From assembly GCF_029968015.1 (NCBI RefSeq), contig NZ_JASCIS010000019.1, forward strand, positions 62,001 through 126,000: a stretch of 64,000 nucleotides of DNA, in the 5' to 3' direction. This DNA comes from Streptomyces luteolus. GTDB taxonomy: Bacteria; Actinomycetota; Actinomycetes; Streptomycetales; Streptomycetaceae. Made by a program: the position numbers and the translations under genes. This document shows, in pieces, positions 16,911 to 26,604 of the stretch (within the stretch, counting starts at the first letter, position 1; each line of letters starts with the position of its first letter). The notes under the pieces were generated by a model. That model was not told the DNA's origin. It did not search any database and saw only the letters and a program-made list of their open reading frames with translations.

Positions 16911-18608
16911 TCAGCCGACGATCTTCGCGATCGCCTCCGCCACCGGCAGCTCCTCGCGCTCGCCCGTGCGGCGGTCCTTCAGTTCGACGACGCCCTCCGC
17001 CGTGCGGCGGCCCGCGACGAGGATCGTGGGGACGCCGAGGAGTTCCGCGTCGGTGAACTTCACGCCCGGGGAGACGCCCGCGCGGTCGTCGACCAGGACG
17101 CGCACGCCGGCCTCGGCGAGCTGCTCGGAGACCGAGAGGGCGAGTTCCGTCTGGGCGGCCTTGCCGGCGGCGACCACGTGCACGTCGGCCGGGGCGACCT
17201 CCTTCGGCCAGACCAGGCCCTTGTCGTCGGCGTGCTGCTCGGCGAGTGCGGCGACGGCGCGGGAGACGCCGACGCCGTACGAGCCCATGGTCACGCGGAC
17301 CGGCTTGCCGTTCTGGCCGAGGACGTCGAGCTGGAAGGCGTCGGCGTACTTGCGGCCGAGCTGGAAGATGTGGCCGATCTCGATGGCGCGGTCGAGCTTG
17401 AGGCCGGTGCCGCAGTTGGGGCAGGGGTCGCCTTCCTGGACGACCACGACGTCGACGTACGCGTCGACCTCGAAGTCACGGCCCGCGACGACGTTCTTCG
17501 CGTGCACGCCGTCCTTGTTGGCGCCGGTGATCCAGGCCGTGCCGGGGGCGATGCGCGGGTCGGCGAGGAACGTGACCTTCTCCAGGCCCTGCGGGCCGAC
17601 GTAGCCCTTGACCAGGTCGGGGCGCTCCTCGAAGTCCTCGGCGCCGACCATCTCGACGGCGGCCGGGGCGAAGTGGGCCTCGACCTTGTCCATGTCGACC
17701 TCGCGGTCGCCGGGGACGCCGATGCCGATGATCTCGCCGTCGACCTTCACCAGCAGGTTCTTCAGCGTGGCGGAGGCGGGGACCTGCATGTACGCGGCGA
17801 GCGTCTCGATGGTCGGGGTGTCCGGGGTGTCCAGCTCCTCGACGGCGGGCACGGCGGAGCCGTCGACCGGCTTCAGCTCGAACGAGACGGCCTCGGTGTT
17901 GGCGGCGTAGTCGCAGGCCGGGCAGTCGGCGAAGGTGTCCTCACCGGCGGCGGCCGGGGCGAGGAACTCCTCGGACTTGGAGCCGCCCATGGCGCCCGCG
18001 GTGGCGGCGCAGATGCGGTAGTCGAGGCCGAGGCGCTCGAAGATCCGCTGGTAGGCGGCGCGGTGCAGCGCGTACGACTCGGCGAGGCCCTCGTCGGCGG
18101 TGTCGAAGGAGTACGAGTCCTTCATCGTGAACTCGCGGCCGCGCAGGATGCCGGCGCGGGGGCGGGCCTCGTCGCGGTACTTGGTCTGGATCTGGTAGAG
18201 GATCACCGGCAGGTCCTTGTAGGACGTGCACTGGTCCTTGACGAGGAGGGTGAAGATCTCCTCGTGGGTGGGGCCGAGGAGGTAGTCGCCGCCCTTGCGG
18301 TCGTTGAGGCGGAACAGCTCGGCGCCGTACTCCTCCCAGCGGCCGGTCGCCTCGTAGGGCTCCTTGGGCAGGAGGGCGGGGAGCAGGACCTCCTGGGCGC
18401 CGATCGCGTCCATCTCCTCGCGGACGATGCGCTCGACGTTCGCGAGGACCTTCTTGCCGAGCGGCAGCCAGGACCAGACGCCGGCGGCGGTGCGGCGCAC
18501 GAAGCCGCCGCGGACGAGCAGCTTGTGGCTGAGGACCTCGGCGTCCGCCGGGTCGTCGCGCAGTGTCTTGACCATCAATCGGGACATGCGCTGGACCTGG
18601 GCTGCCAT
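16911..18608 (-). CDS. proS: Prolyl-tRNA synthetase (bacterial type)
   Basis: ProRS charges tRNA-Pro. The class II motifs are present: RRTAAGVWSWLPLGKKVL (motif 1 region), YRDEARPRAGILRGREF (motif 2) and the GVGVSRAVAAL segment (motif 3). Between motifs 2 and 3 lies the long editing (INS) insertion, with EFLAPA and LKNLLVKVDGE. A CDYAANTEA segment and CPNCG Cys pairs are visible. Start at ATG 18608 (565 residues) with AGGAG and ideal spacing; the frame open to 19019 upstream belongs to the neighbouring acetyltransferase region. Confidence 0.97.
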   Translation of the reverse strand: MAAQVQRMSRLMVKTLRDDPADAEVLSHKLLVRGGFVRRTAAGVWSWLPLGKKVLANVERIVREEMDAIGAQEVLLPALLPKEPYEATGRWEEYGAELFRLNDRKGGDYLLGPTHEEIFTLLVKDQCTSYKDLPVILYQIQTKYRDEARPRAGILRGREFTMKDSYSFDTADEGLAESYALHRAAYQRIFERLGLDYRICAATAGAMGGSKSEEFLAPAAAGEDTFADCPACDYAANTEAVSFELKPVDGSAVPAVEELDTPDTPTIETLAAYMQVPASATLKNLLVKVDGEIIGIGVPGDREVDMDKVEAHFAPAAVEMVGAEDFEERPDLVKGYVGPQGLEKVTFLADPRIAPGTAWITGANKDGVHAKNVVAGRDFEVDAYVDVVVVQEGDPCPNCGTGLKLDRAIEIGHIFQLGRKYADAFQLDVLGQNGKPVRVTMGSYGVGVSRAVAALAEQHADDKGLVWPKEVAPADVHVVAAGKAAQTELALSVSEQLAEAGVRVLVDDRAGVSPGVKFTDAELLGVPTILVAGRRTAEGVVELKDRRTGEREELPVAEAIAKIVG

Positions 18609-18706
18609 GGTGATCTCCTGCTGGGGAAAGCGTCGAATGCTCAGGAGGTTAGCCGGGGCGGGTACGGGTTCGGAAATCCGTTTCGCTCGGGGGCCCGGAA
18701 TCCGGG

Positions 18707-19246
18707 TCAGCGGCGGCGCAGCGGAAGGGGGGCGCCCATCACCGCGTACGGCCTGGGGGCGCTGGGGAAGGCAACGTTCCGGGCGAGGTCGGTGTAGCCG
18801 AGGGAGCGGTAGAGGGCGCGGGCCGGGCTGTCCGTGTCGATCGCGGAGAGGATCGAGCGGGGCTGGGCGGCGGCGTCGGTGATCGTGGTGATGAGGGTGC
18901 GCCCGATGCCCCGGTCCTGGTGGCGCGGGTGGACGTGCAGCTCGGTGATGACGAAGGAGTCGTCGAGCCAGAAGTCGATGCCCTGGGCGCGCAGATAGGG
19001 CTCGACGACGCTGGACCACCAGTGGGCGCGGTCGTTGGGCATGCCGTAGACGAAGCCGACGAGGCGGCCCTCGGGGGTGGTGGCACCGAGGGCGAGGGCG
19101 CCGGGGTAGGTGGCGTGGCGCAGGACGATCTGGCGGCGTACGGCGATCTCGTCGTCGTCGAGTCCGAAGGCGAGGGCCTGCACGGCGAGGGCCTCGTCCA
19201 CCTCGGCGGCGAGGTCGAGCGGCCCGATCACGACGTCGTCAGTCAT
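18707..19246 (-). CDS. GNAT family N-acetyltransferase
   Basis: A 179-residue single-domain acetyltransferase. The acetyl-CoA loop is HPRHQDRGIGRTLI (the R/Q-x-x-G-x-G/A motif), preceded by the strand FVITELHVHP. The segment SPARALYRSLGYTDLAR is the usual C-terminal GNAT signature. The substrate is unknown. It lies 98 bp upstream of proS on the same strand. Confidence 0.88.
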   Translation of the reverse strand: MTDDVVIGPLDLAAEVDEALAVQALAFGLDDDEIAVRRQIVLRHATYPGALALGATTPEGRLVGFVYGMPNDRAHWWSSVVEPYLRAQGIDFWLDDSFVITELHVHPRHQDRGIGRTLITTITDAAAQPRSILSAIDTDSPARALYRSLGYTDLARNVAFPSAPRPYAVMGAPLPLRRR

Positions 19247-19286
19247 GCGGGAACCCTACTTCTCCCGGCGGTGCTGCCCCAGAGGG

Positions 19287-20138
19287 TCAGAAGAGCACGC
19301 TCATGAACGAGCCGACCTCGGTGAAGCCGACGCGGCGGTACGCGGCCCGGGCGGCGGTGTTGAAGTCGTTGACGTACAGGCTGACCACAGGGGCGACGTC
19401 GGCGAGGGCGTAGCGGACGACGGCGGCCATGCCGGTCACGGAGAGGCCCCGGCCGCGGTGTTCGGGGGCCACCCAGACGCCCTGGATCTGGCAGGCCTCG
19501 GGGGTGGCGGCGCCGATCTCGGCCTTGAAGATCACCTGGCCGGTGGCCGGGTCGAGGCGGGCGAACGAGCGTCCGGAGCCGACGAGTTCGGCGACCCGCG
19601 CCTGGTAGAGGAGGCCGCCGTCCCCGGCGAGCGGGGAGACGCCGACCTCCTCGGTGAACATGGCCACGCACGCCGGCATGATCACGTCCATCTCGTCCTT
19701 GCGGATGCGGCGGACGTACGGGTCGGGGGTGACGTTCCCGGGGAGCCGGTCGGTGACCATGAGGGGCTGGTGGCGGCGGATCTCGCGGGCCGGGCCCCAG
19801 TGCGGTTCGAGGAGCTGCCAGAGCCGGGCGGTGGACTCGGCGGGGCCGACGATCGAGGAGCAGCGGCGGCCGGAGCGGCGGGCGCGCTCGGAGAAGGCGC
19901 GGACGGCTTCGGGCCCGGCGCAGATGGGGACGAGGTTGGCCCCGGCGTAGCAGAGGGAGCGGAGCCTGCCGTCGGCGTACCAGCCCCACATCTCGCCGCC
20001 GAGGCGCCAGGGGTCGAGGCCGGCGACGTGGACGCGGGAGGTGACGAAGGCGTTGTTGACCGGCTCGCGCCCGAGGACGCCCAGGGCGGCGTCCAGGTCT
20101 GCGGGGTCGAGCACCCTGGTGGTGGTCTGGGTCAACAC
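19287..20138 (-). CDS. GNAT acetyltransferase with N-terminal DUF4081 domain
   Basis: A 283-residue protein. The N-terminal half (VLDPADLDAALGVLGREPVNNAFVTSRV) is the DUF4081 domain that precedes a GNAT domain in actinobacteria. The GNAT half has VWVAPEHRGRGLSVTGMAAVV and YVNDFNTAARAAYRRVGF. The GTG at 20138 matches the family N-terminus, though its ribosome site is weak; an ATG at 20207 would add 23 residues. The substrate is unknown. It lies downstream of ispG across a terminator, so it is probably expressed separately. Confidence 0.85.
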   Translation of the reverse strand: MLTQTTTRVLDPADLDAALGVLGREPVNNAFVTSRVHVAGLDPWRLGGEMWGWYADGRLRSLCYAGANLVPICAGPEAVRAFSERARRSGRRCSSIVGPAESTARLWQLLEPHWGPAREIRRHQPLMVTDRLPGNVTPDPYVRRIRKDEMDVIMPACVAMFTEEVGVSPLAGDGGLLYQARVAELVGSGRSFARLDPATGQVIFKAEIGAATPEACQIQGVWVAPEHRGRGLSVTGMAAVVRYALADVAPVVSLYVNDFNTAARAAYRRVGFTEVGSFMSVLF

Positions 20139-20206
20139 GTGTGCGAGGGCCTCACCGTAAAGCCGTAATGTCTGCCGATCTCCGCACTGTACCTGGCAGG
20201 GCAGCA

Positions 20207-20242
20207 CCGAGCCCTGCCCCGATGGACCGGGGCAGGGCTCGG
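20207..20242 (-). terminator. Terminator after ispG
   Basis: Perfect 14-bp stem ccgagccctgcccc (20207-20220) / ggggcagggctcgg (20229-20242) with an 8-nt loop, 17 bp past the ispG stop. Confidence 0.85.
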
Positions 20243-20258
20243 GAGGTACGCGGGTGGG

Positions 20259-21416
<1,158 letters not shown>

Positions 21417-21551
21417 CTGCTGTGCAACCCCAAGGTGTGGATCAGGTGGGCCGAGGCGGAGCGTCTGTGCCCCGGGCTCGGCGGGCTCCAGCTGTCGAGA
21501 TTACGCCACGCCGTGCGCCGTAAGCACATCGCACGACCGTGGCGTACCACG

Positions 21552-21588
21552 CACGGCGGCCGCCCACGCAGTGTGGACGGCCGCCGTG
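21552..21588 (-). terminator. Terminator after rseP
   Basis: Perfect 11-bp stem cacggcggccg (21552-21562) / cggccgccgtg (21578-21588), 13 bp downstream of the rseP stop. It separates rseP from ispG. Confidence 0.8.
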
Positions 21589-21600
21589 AACCGAGTGTGG

Positions 21601-22902
21601 TCAGGAGATTCTGACCGGGTTGACGACGTCGGCGATCAGCACCAGGAGGGTGAAGCATACGAAGATCCCGGCCACCACGTAGGCGACGGGCATCAGCTTC
21701 GCGACGTCGAACGGGCCGGGATCGGGCCGCCTGAGCACCTTGGCGAAGCCGCGCCGCACGGACTCCCATACGGCGCCCGCGATGTGGCCGCCGTCCAGGG
21801 GCAGCAGCGGGAGCATGTTGAACAGGAACAGGGAGAGGTTGAAGCCCGCGACGAGGAACAGCATCATCGCGATCTGGTTCTCCGGCGGGATGTCCAGGGT
21901 GAACACCTCGCCGCCGACACGGGCCGCGCCGACCACGCCCATCGGGGAGTCCTGCTTGCGCTCGCCGTCGCCGAAGGCCGCGTCCCACAGGTCGGGGACC
22001 TTGGACGGCAGGGCGATCAGGGACTCGACGCCGTTCTCCATCATGTCGCCCATCCGGACGACGGACTCGCCGAAGGACTGCTCGACGATGCCGGAGGCCG
22101 GGGTGAAGCCGAGGAAGCCGGCGGTGACGTACTCGCCGTCGACGTAGCCGCCCTCGCCGTCGGTCTTGCTGACCTTGTTCTCGATCAGGTCGGCCTTGAG
22201 GGTCTTGCGTACGCCGTCGCGCTCGACGGTGATCGTGGCGGGGCCCGTGGTGTCCCGGATCGTGGTCTGCAGGACGGACCAGTCGGAGACGGGCCTGCCG
22301 TTGAACGCGACGATGGTGTCGCCGGGTTCGAGGCCTGCGGCCTTGGCGGGGGCGGGCTTGTCGCCCTTCTCACAGGTCGAGCGGTTCTCGGACTGGGCGA
22401 TGACACAGTCCGAGACCTTGCTGACCGTGGTGGTGGTCTCGTTCCAGCCGAAGGTCATCAGGACGCCGAGGAAGATCGCGACGGCCAGGATCAGGTTCAT
22501 GAACGGACCGGCGAACATCACGATGACGCGCTTCCACGGCTTGCGCGTGTAGAAGAGCCGCTTCTCGTCGCCGGGCTTGAGCTCCTCGAAGGCGGCCGAG
22601 CGGGCGTCCTCGATCATGCCGCGCCAGGGCGAGGTGGAGCGGGCCTCCATGCGGCCGTCCGGGCCCGGCGGGAACATCCCGATCATGCGGATGTAGCCGC
22701 CGAGCGGGATGGCCTTGATGCCGTACTCGGTCTCGCCCTTCTTGCGCGAGAAGATCGTCGGGCCGAAGCCGACCATGTACTGCGGCACGCGGATGCCGAA
22801 GAGCTTGGCCGTCGACAGATGTCCCAGCTCGTGCCAGGCGATCGAGAAGAGCAGCCCGATCACGAAGACCACTATGCCGAGGATCATCATCAGGGTCGTC
22901 AT
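21601..22902 (-). CDS. rseP: Site-2 zinc metalloprotease of the RseP/RasP family
   Basis: An intramembrane protease that cuts anti-sigma factors and signal-peptide remnants. The first membrane helix carries the zinc motif HELGH (24-28). A PDZ domain is seen around PAKAAGLEPGDTIVAFNGRPV, and the third zinc ligand lies in LFNMLPLLPLDGGHIAG. Further hydrophobic helices are at the C-terminus (VAYVVAGIFVCFTLLVLIADV). Length 433 residues. Its ATG overlaps the dxr stop (ATGA), so it is translated with dxr. Confidence 0.95.
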   Translation of the reverse strand: MTTLMMILGIVVFVIGLLFSIAWHELGHLSTAKLFGIRVPQYMVGFGPTIFSRKKGETEYGIKAIPLGGYIRMIGMFPPGPDGRMEARSTSPWRGMIEDARSAAFEELKPGDEKRLFYTRKPWKRVIVMFAGPFMNLILAVAIFLGVLMTFGWNETTTTVSKVSDCVIAQSENRSTCEKGDKPAPAKAAGLEPGDTIVAFNGRPVSDWSVLQTTIRDTTGPATITVERDGVRKTLKADLIENKVSKTDGEGGYVDGEYVTAGFLGFTPASGIVEQSFGESVVRMGDMMENGVESLIALPSKVPDLWDAAFGDGERKQDSPMGVVGAARVGGEVFTLDIPPENQIAMMLFLVAGFNLSLFLFNMLPLLPLDGGHIAGAVWESVRRGFAKVLRRPDPGPFDVAKLMPVAYVVAGIFVCFTLLVLIADVVNPVRIS

Positions 22903-24158
22903 GCACGAGCCTCCGCGGTCGCCTTGGCCGACAGTTCACGGGCCCGGGTGCGCGCCCAGGCATCCGCTTCGAGGACGTCGGCGACGGTGAGCGAGGTTCC
23001 CGTACGCGGGGTGCCGTGCTCGGCGACGACCTCGGTGACGGTCTCCATGATGCCGAGGTAGGGCAGCTTCCCGTTCAGGAACGCGTCCACGCACTCCTCG
23101 TTGGCGGCGTTGAACACCGCGGGGGCCGTGCCGCCGAGCTCGCCGACGTGCCGGGCGAGGTTCACGGCCGGGAAGGCCTCGTCGTCCAAGGGGAAGAACT
23201 CCCAGCTGGAGGCCTGGGTCCAGTCGAAAGCGGGGGCCGCGTCCGGGACCCGCTCGGGCCAGCCGATGCCGATGGCGATGGGGCCGCGCATGTCCGGCGG
23301 GGTGGCCTGGGCGAGCGTGGAGCCGTCGGTGAACTCGACCATCGAGTGGACGTAGGACTGCGGGTGCACGACGACTTCGATGCGGTCGAAGGGGATGTCG
23401 TACAGGAGGTGGGCCTCGATGACCTCCAGGCCCTTGTTGACAAGCGTCGAGCTGTTGACGGTGATCACCGGGCCCATCGCCCAGGTCGGGTGGGCGAGCG
23501 CGTCCTCGGGCGTGACGTCGGCGAGCTGCTCCTTCGTACGGCCGCGGAAGGGGCCGCCGGAGGCGGTGACGACGAGCTTGCGGACGTCGGCGCGGGTGCC
23601 GGAGGCCAGGGCCTGGAAGAGCGCGGCGTGCTCGGAGTCGACGGGGATGATCTGGCCGGGCTTGGCGATGGCCTTGACCAGCGGGCCGCCGACAATCAGC
23701 GACTCCTTGTTGGCCAGGGCGAGAGTGCGGCCCGCTTCCAGGGCGGCCAGGGTGGGGGCGAGGCCGATGGAGCCGGTGATGCCGTTGAGCACCGTGTGGC
23801 AGTTCGAGGCCGCGACCTGGGTGGCGGCGTCCGGCCCGGCGAGGATCTCGGGGATCGGTTCGCCGGTGCCGTACTGGTCGGCGAGCGCCTCGCGCAGAGC
23901 GGGCACCACGTCCTCGCGGGCGACCGCGACGGTGCGCACGCGCAGCCGTCTGGCCTGCTCGGCGAGCAGCCCGACCCGGCCGCCGGCGGCGGACAGTGCG
24001 GTCACGCGGAAGCGGTCGGGATGGCGCAGGACCAGGTCGACGGCCTGGGTGCCGATGGATCCCGTCGAGCCCAGGACGACGATGTCCCGGGGGCCGTCAT
24101 CCGTCACCGGGTCGAAGACCAGATGCGGATCGGCGAGAGGCGTTGGACTGTCGCTCAT
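22899..24158 (-). CDS. dxr: 1-deoxy-D-xylulose 5-phosphate reductoisomerase
   Basis: DXR makes MEP from DXP with NADPH, the committed step of the MEP pathway. The cofactor loop is IVVLGSTGSIGTQAVDLV; ALANKESLIVGG, IPVDSEHAALFQAL and TASGGPFRGRTKEQL are family signatures of the substrate and metal site. I start it at ATG 24158 (419 residues), where MSDSPTPLADPHLV matches actinomycete homologues; the ribosome site there (GGGGG) is close to the start. An open frame to 24299 runs into an intergenic repeat. Confidence 0.96.
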   Translation of the reverse strand: MSDSPTPLADPHLVFDPVTDDGPRDIVVLGSTGSIGTQAVDLVLRHPDRFRVTALSAAGGRVGLLAEQARRLRVRTVAVAREDVVPALREALADQYGTGEPIPEILAGPDAATQVAASNCHTVLNGITGSIGLAPTLAALEAGRTLALANKESLIVGGPLVKAIAKPGQIIPVDSEHAALFQALASGTRADVRKLVVTASGGPFRGRTKEQLADVTPEDALAHPTWAMGPVITVNSSTLVNKGLEVIEAHLLYDIPFDRIEVVVHPQSYVHSMVEFTDGSTLAQATPPDMRGPIAIGIGWPERVPDAAPAFDWTQASSWEFFPLDDEAFPAVNLARHVGELGGTAPAVFNAANEECVDAFLNGKLPYLGIMETVTEVVAEHGTPRTGTSLTVADVLEADAWARTRARELSAKATAEARA

Positions 24159-24238
24159 ACCCCCATTGTTGCCTGGCTTCTTGTGGATCCGGACAGGGCG
24201 CCCCTTGAGTCGGCGAGCTTCCCCGCCGTGAGGGTTGC

Positions 24239-24435
24239 GGTTTCGTCGCCGGGTGCGGCCCGGTGGTCCGTCCTCGCGCCCACGCGGCGTCAGCCGCACA
24301 TCGATACAGCCCCGCGCCCCTGAGCGCTGCGGCTGCGCCGCCGCTCATCGGGAAGGCGCGGCGCAGCCGCAGGCCTTCAGGGGCGCGGGGAACTGCGCGA
24401 CCGGCCCACGACGGGCCGCACCCGGCGACGAAACC
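24239..24435. repeat. Nested palindromic element of about 200 bp (element C)
   Basis: The 300-bp gap between dxr and the acyl-CoA dehydrogenase gene is mostly this structure. The outer arms (24239-24261 and 24413-24435) are a perfect 23-bp inverted repeat containing tttcgtcgccgggtgcggcc. Inside lie a 14-bp pair (ccccgcgcccctga 24310-24323 / tcaggggcgcgggg 24377-24390) and a 13-bp pair (gcggctgcgccgc 24329-24341 / gcggcgcagccgc 24358-24370). The ggggcgcggggaactgcgcg stretch recurs at 28323-28342. It has no reading frame of its own and looks like a MITE-like or terminator-like repeat. Confidence 0.8.
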
Positions 24436-24458
24436 GGAGCCCTACGGCGGGGTGCGGC

Positions 24459-26402
24459 TCAGCGGATCGGCCGGTGCACGTTCTCCTTCTGCGTCGGGCC
24501 GGGGGTGGCGTCGGCGATCCACGGGCCCTCGCCGCTCGGGTCGACGACACCCTCCTCCAGCCAGGTGTACGTGCCGGACAGCACGCCGCGTACGACCTTG
24601 CGGTCCAGGTCGTCGGTGTTGGCCCAGAGGCGGCCGAAGAGCTCCTCGACGCGCAGCCGGGACTGGCGGCAGAAGGCGTCGGCGAGCTGGTACGCCTCGC
24701 GGCCGTGGTCCTCGGTGGTGCGCAGGAGCTCGGCGCGTACGCAGGCGGCGCTCATCGCGAAGAGCTCCGCGCCGATGTCGACGATCCGGCCGAGGAAGCC
24801 CTGCTTGGTCTCCATCCGGCCCTGCCAGCGGGACATGGCGTAGAAGGTGGAGCGGGCGAGCTTGCGGGAGGTGCGCTCCACGTACCGCAGATGCGCCGCG
24901 AGGTCCGGGTGGCCCGAGGGGTTGAAGTCCCCGTACGCGCCCGGGAGTTGGCCGGGTCCGGCGACGAGCTTGGGCAGCCAGCGGGCGTAGAAGCCGCCGG
25001 CGCGGGCGCCCGCCTTCGCCTTGTCGCCGAGGGACTTGTCGGGGTCGATGAGGTCGCCCGCGGCCTTGAGGTGGGCGTCGACGGCCTCGCGGGCGATCAG
25101 CAGATGCATGATCTCGGTGGAGCCCTCGAAGATCCGGTTGATGCGCAGATCGCGGAGCAACTGCTCGGCGGGGACGCCGCGTTCACCGCGGGCGGCGAGC
25201 GAGTCGGCGGTCTCGAAGCCGCGGCCGCCGCGGATCTGCACCAGCTCGTCGGCCATCAGGCAGGCCATCTCGGAGCCGTACAGCTTGGCGAGGGCGGCCT
25301 CGATACGGATGTCGTTGCGGTTCTCGTCGGCCATCTGCGAGGAGAGGTCGAGCACCGCCTCCAGGGCGAACGTGGTGGCCGCGATGAAGGAGATCTTGCT
25401 GCCGACGGCCTCGTGCAGGGCCACCGGCTTGCCCCACTGCTCCCGCACCGCCGACCACTCGCGGGCGATCTTCAGGCACCACTTGCCGGCCCCGACGCAC
25501 ATCGCGGGAAGCGAGAGGCGGCCGGTGTTGAGGGTGGTGAGGGCGATCTTCAGGCCGGCACCCTCGGGACCGATGCGGCGCGCGGCGTCCACGCGGACGT
25601 TGTGGAAGCGGGTGACGCCGTTCTCCAGACCCCGCAGGCCCATGAAGGCGTTGCGGTTCTCGACGGTGACGCCCTCGTCGGCGGCCTCGACGAGGAACGC
25701 GGTGATGCCGCCGGGGTGCCCCTCGGACTTCGGCACCCGGGCCATGACGACGAGCAGGTCGGCGACGACACCGTTGGTGGTCCACAGCTTCACGCCGTCC
25801 AGGACGTAACCGCCGTCGCCGTCCGGTACGGCGGTGGTGGCGAGGCGGGCCGGGTCGGAGCCGACGTCCGGCTCGGTCAGCAGGAACGCGGAGATGTCGG
25901 TGGAGGCGAGGCGCGGCAGGAACTCGTCCTTCTGCTCCTGGCTGCCGAAGAGCTTCAGCGGCTGGGGCGCGCCGATCGACTGGTGGGCGGAGAGCAGCGC
26001 GCCGATGGAGGGGTTGGCGGAGCCGACGAGGGCGAGGGCCTTGTTGTAGTAGACCTGCGTGAGGCCGAGGCCGCCGTACTTCGTGTCGATCTTCATGCCG
26101 AGCGCGCCGAGCTCCCTGAGCCCGTTGATCACCGCGTCCGGGATGCGCGCCTCGCGCTCGATCAGGGCGCCGTCGACCTCCTGCTCGCAGAACGTCCGCA
26201 GCCGGGCGAGGAACGCCTCACCGCGCCGCGTGTCCTCGTCGGCGGGCATCGGGTGCGGGTGGATCAGGTCGAGCCGGAAGCGGCCGAGGAACAGCTCCTT
26301 CGCGAAGCTCGGCTTGCGCCACTCCTGCTCCCTGGCCGCCTCGGCCACCTGCCGTGCCTCTTGCTCGGAGACCTTCGGCTTCCTGGACGTCGGTGCCGAC
26401 AT
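24459..26402 (-). CDS. Acyl-CoA dehydrogenase, very-long-chain type
   Basis: A 647-residue FAD flavoenzyme of beta-oxidation. The central motif is FLLTEPDVGSDPARL. The catalytic-base region reads INRIFEGSTEIMHLLIAREAV, with Glu in the usual place. A 200-residue C-terminal extension after the core matches the VLCAD/ACAD9-type subfamily rather than the short 380-residue enzymes. Start at ATG 26402 with GAGGTGAG upstream; the frame extends to 26531 without similarity. It stands alone, separated from its neighbours by repeats and a terminator, so the exact substrate is not indicated. Confidence 0.92.
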   Translation of the reverse strand: MSAPTSRKPKVSEQEARQVAEAAREQEWRKPSFAKELFLGRFRLDLIHPHPMPADEDTRRGEAFLARLRTFCEQEVDGALIEREARIPDAVINGLRELGALGMKIDTKYGGLGLTQVYYNKALALVGSANPSIGALLSAHQSIGAPQPLKLFGSQEQKDEFLPRLASTDISAFLLTEPDVGSDPARLATTAVPDGDGGYVLDGVKLWTTNGVVADLLVVMARVPKSEGHPGGITAFLVEAADEGVTVENRNAFMGLRGLENGVTRFHNVRVDAARRIGPEGAGLKIALTTLNTGRLSLPAMCVGAGKWCLKIAREWSAVREQWGKPVALHEAVGSKISFIAATTFALEAVLDLSSQMADENRNDIRIEAALAKLYGSEMACLMADELVQIRGGRGFETADSLAARGERGVPAEQLLRDLRINRIFEGSTEIMHLLIAREAVDAHLKAAGDLIDPDKSLGDKAKAGARAGGFYARWLPKLVAGPGQLPGAYGDFNPSGHPDLAAHLRYVERTSRKLARSTFYAMSRWQGRMETKQGFLGRIVDIGAELFAMSAACVRAELLRTTEDHGREAYQLADAFCRQSRLRVEELFGRLWANTDDLDRKVVRGVLSGTYTWLEEGVVDPSGEGPWIADATPGPTQKENVHRPIR

Positions 26403-26537
26403 GGGGGAACTCACCTCGCCGCGGATCGGGGTCCTCACCGGCGGAAACGACCACCGACCGGTGCTACTCGGTCGTATGTACCCGGATACGAAGATCCCCA
26501 CCAGGCGTACACCCGGACGGGCCCCGAACACGCGGAC

Positions 26538-26566
26538 GGCCGGGACCCCCGCACAGGGTCCCGGCC
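26538..26566 (-). terminator. Terminator after aldehyde dehydrogenase
   Basis: Perfect 11-bp stem ggccgggaccc (26538-26548) / gggtcccggcc (26556-26566) with a 7-nt loop, 38 bp past the aldehyde dehydrogenase stop on the minus strand. Confidence 0.75.
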
Positions 26567-26604
26567 GCCTCTTTCGCAGACGTACGAACGTGTGTCGTCC
26601 GGGC

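Noticed and set aside
16911..19019. Prolyl-tRNA synthetase with a 137-residue N-terminal extension
   Set aside because: The extension is the antisense or alternate frame of the acetyltransferase region; the start at 18608 has an ideal ribosome site and matches the family.
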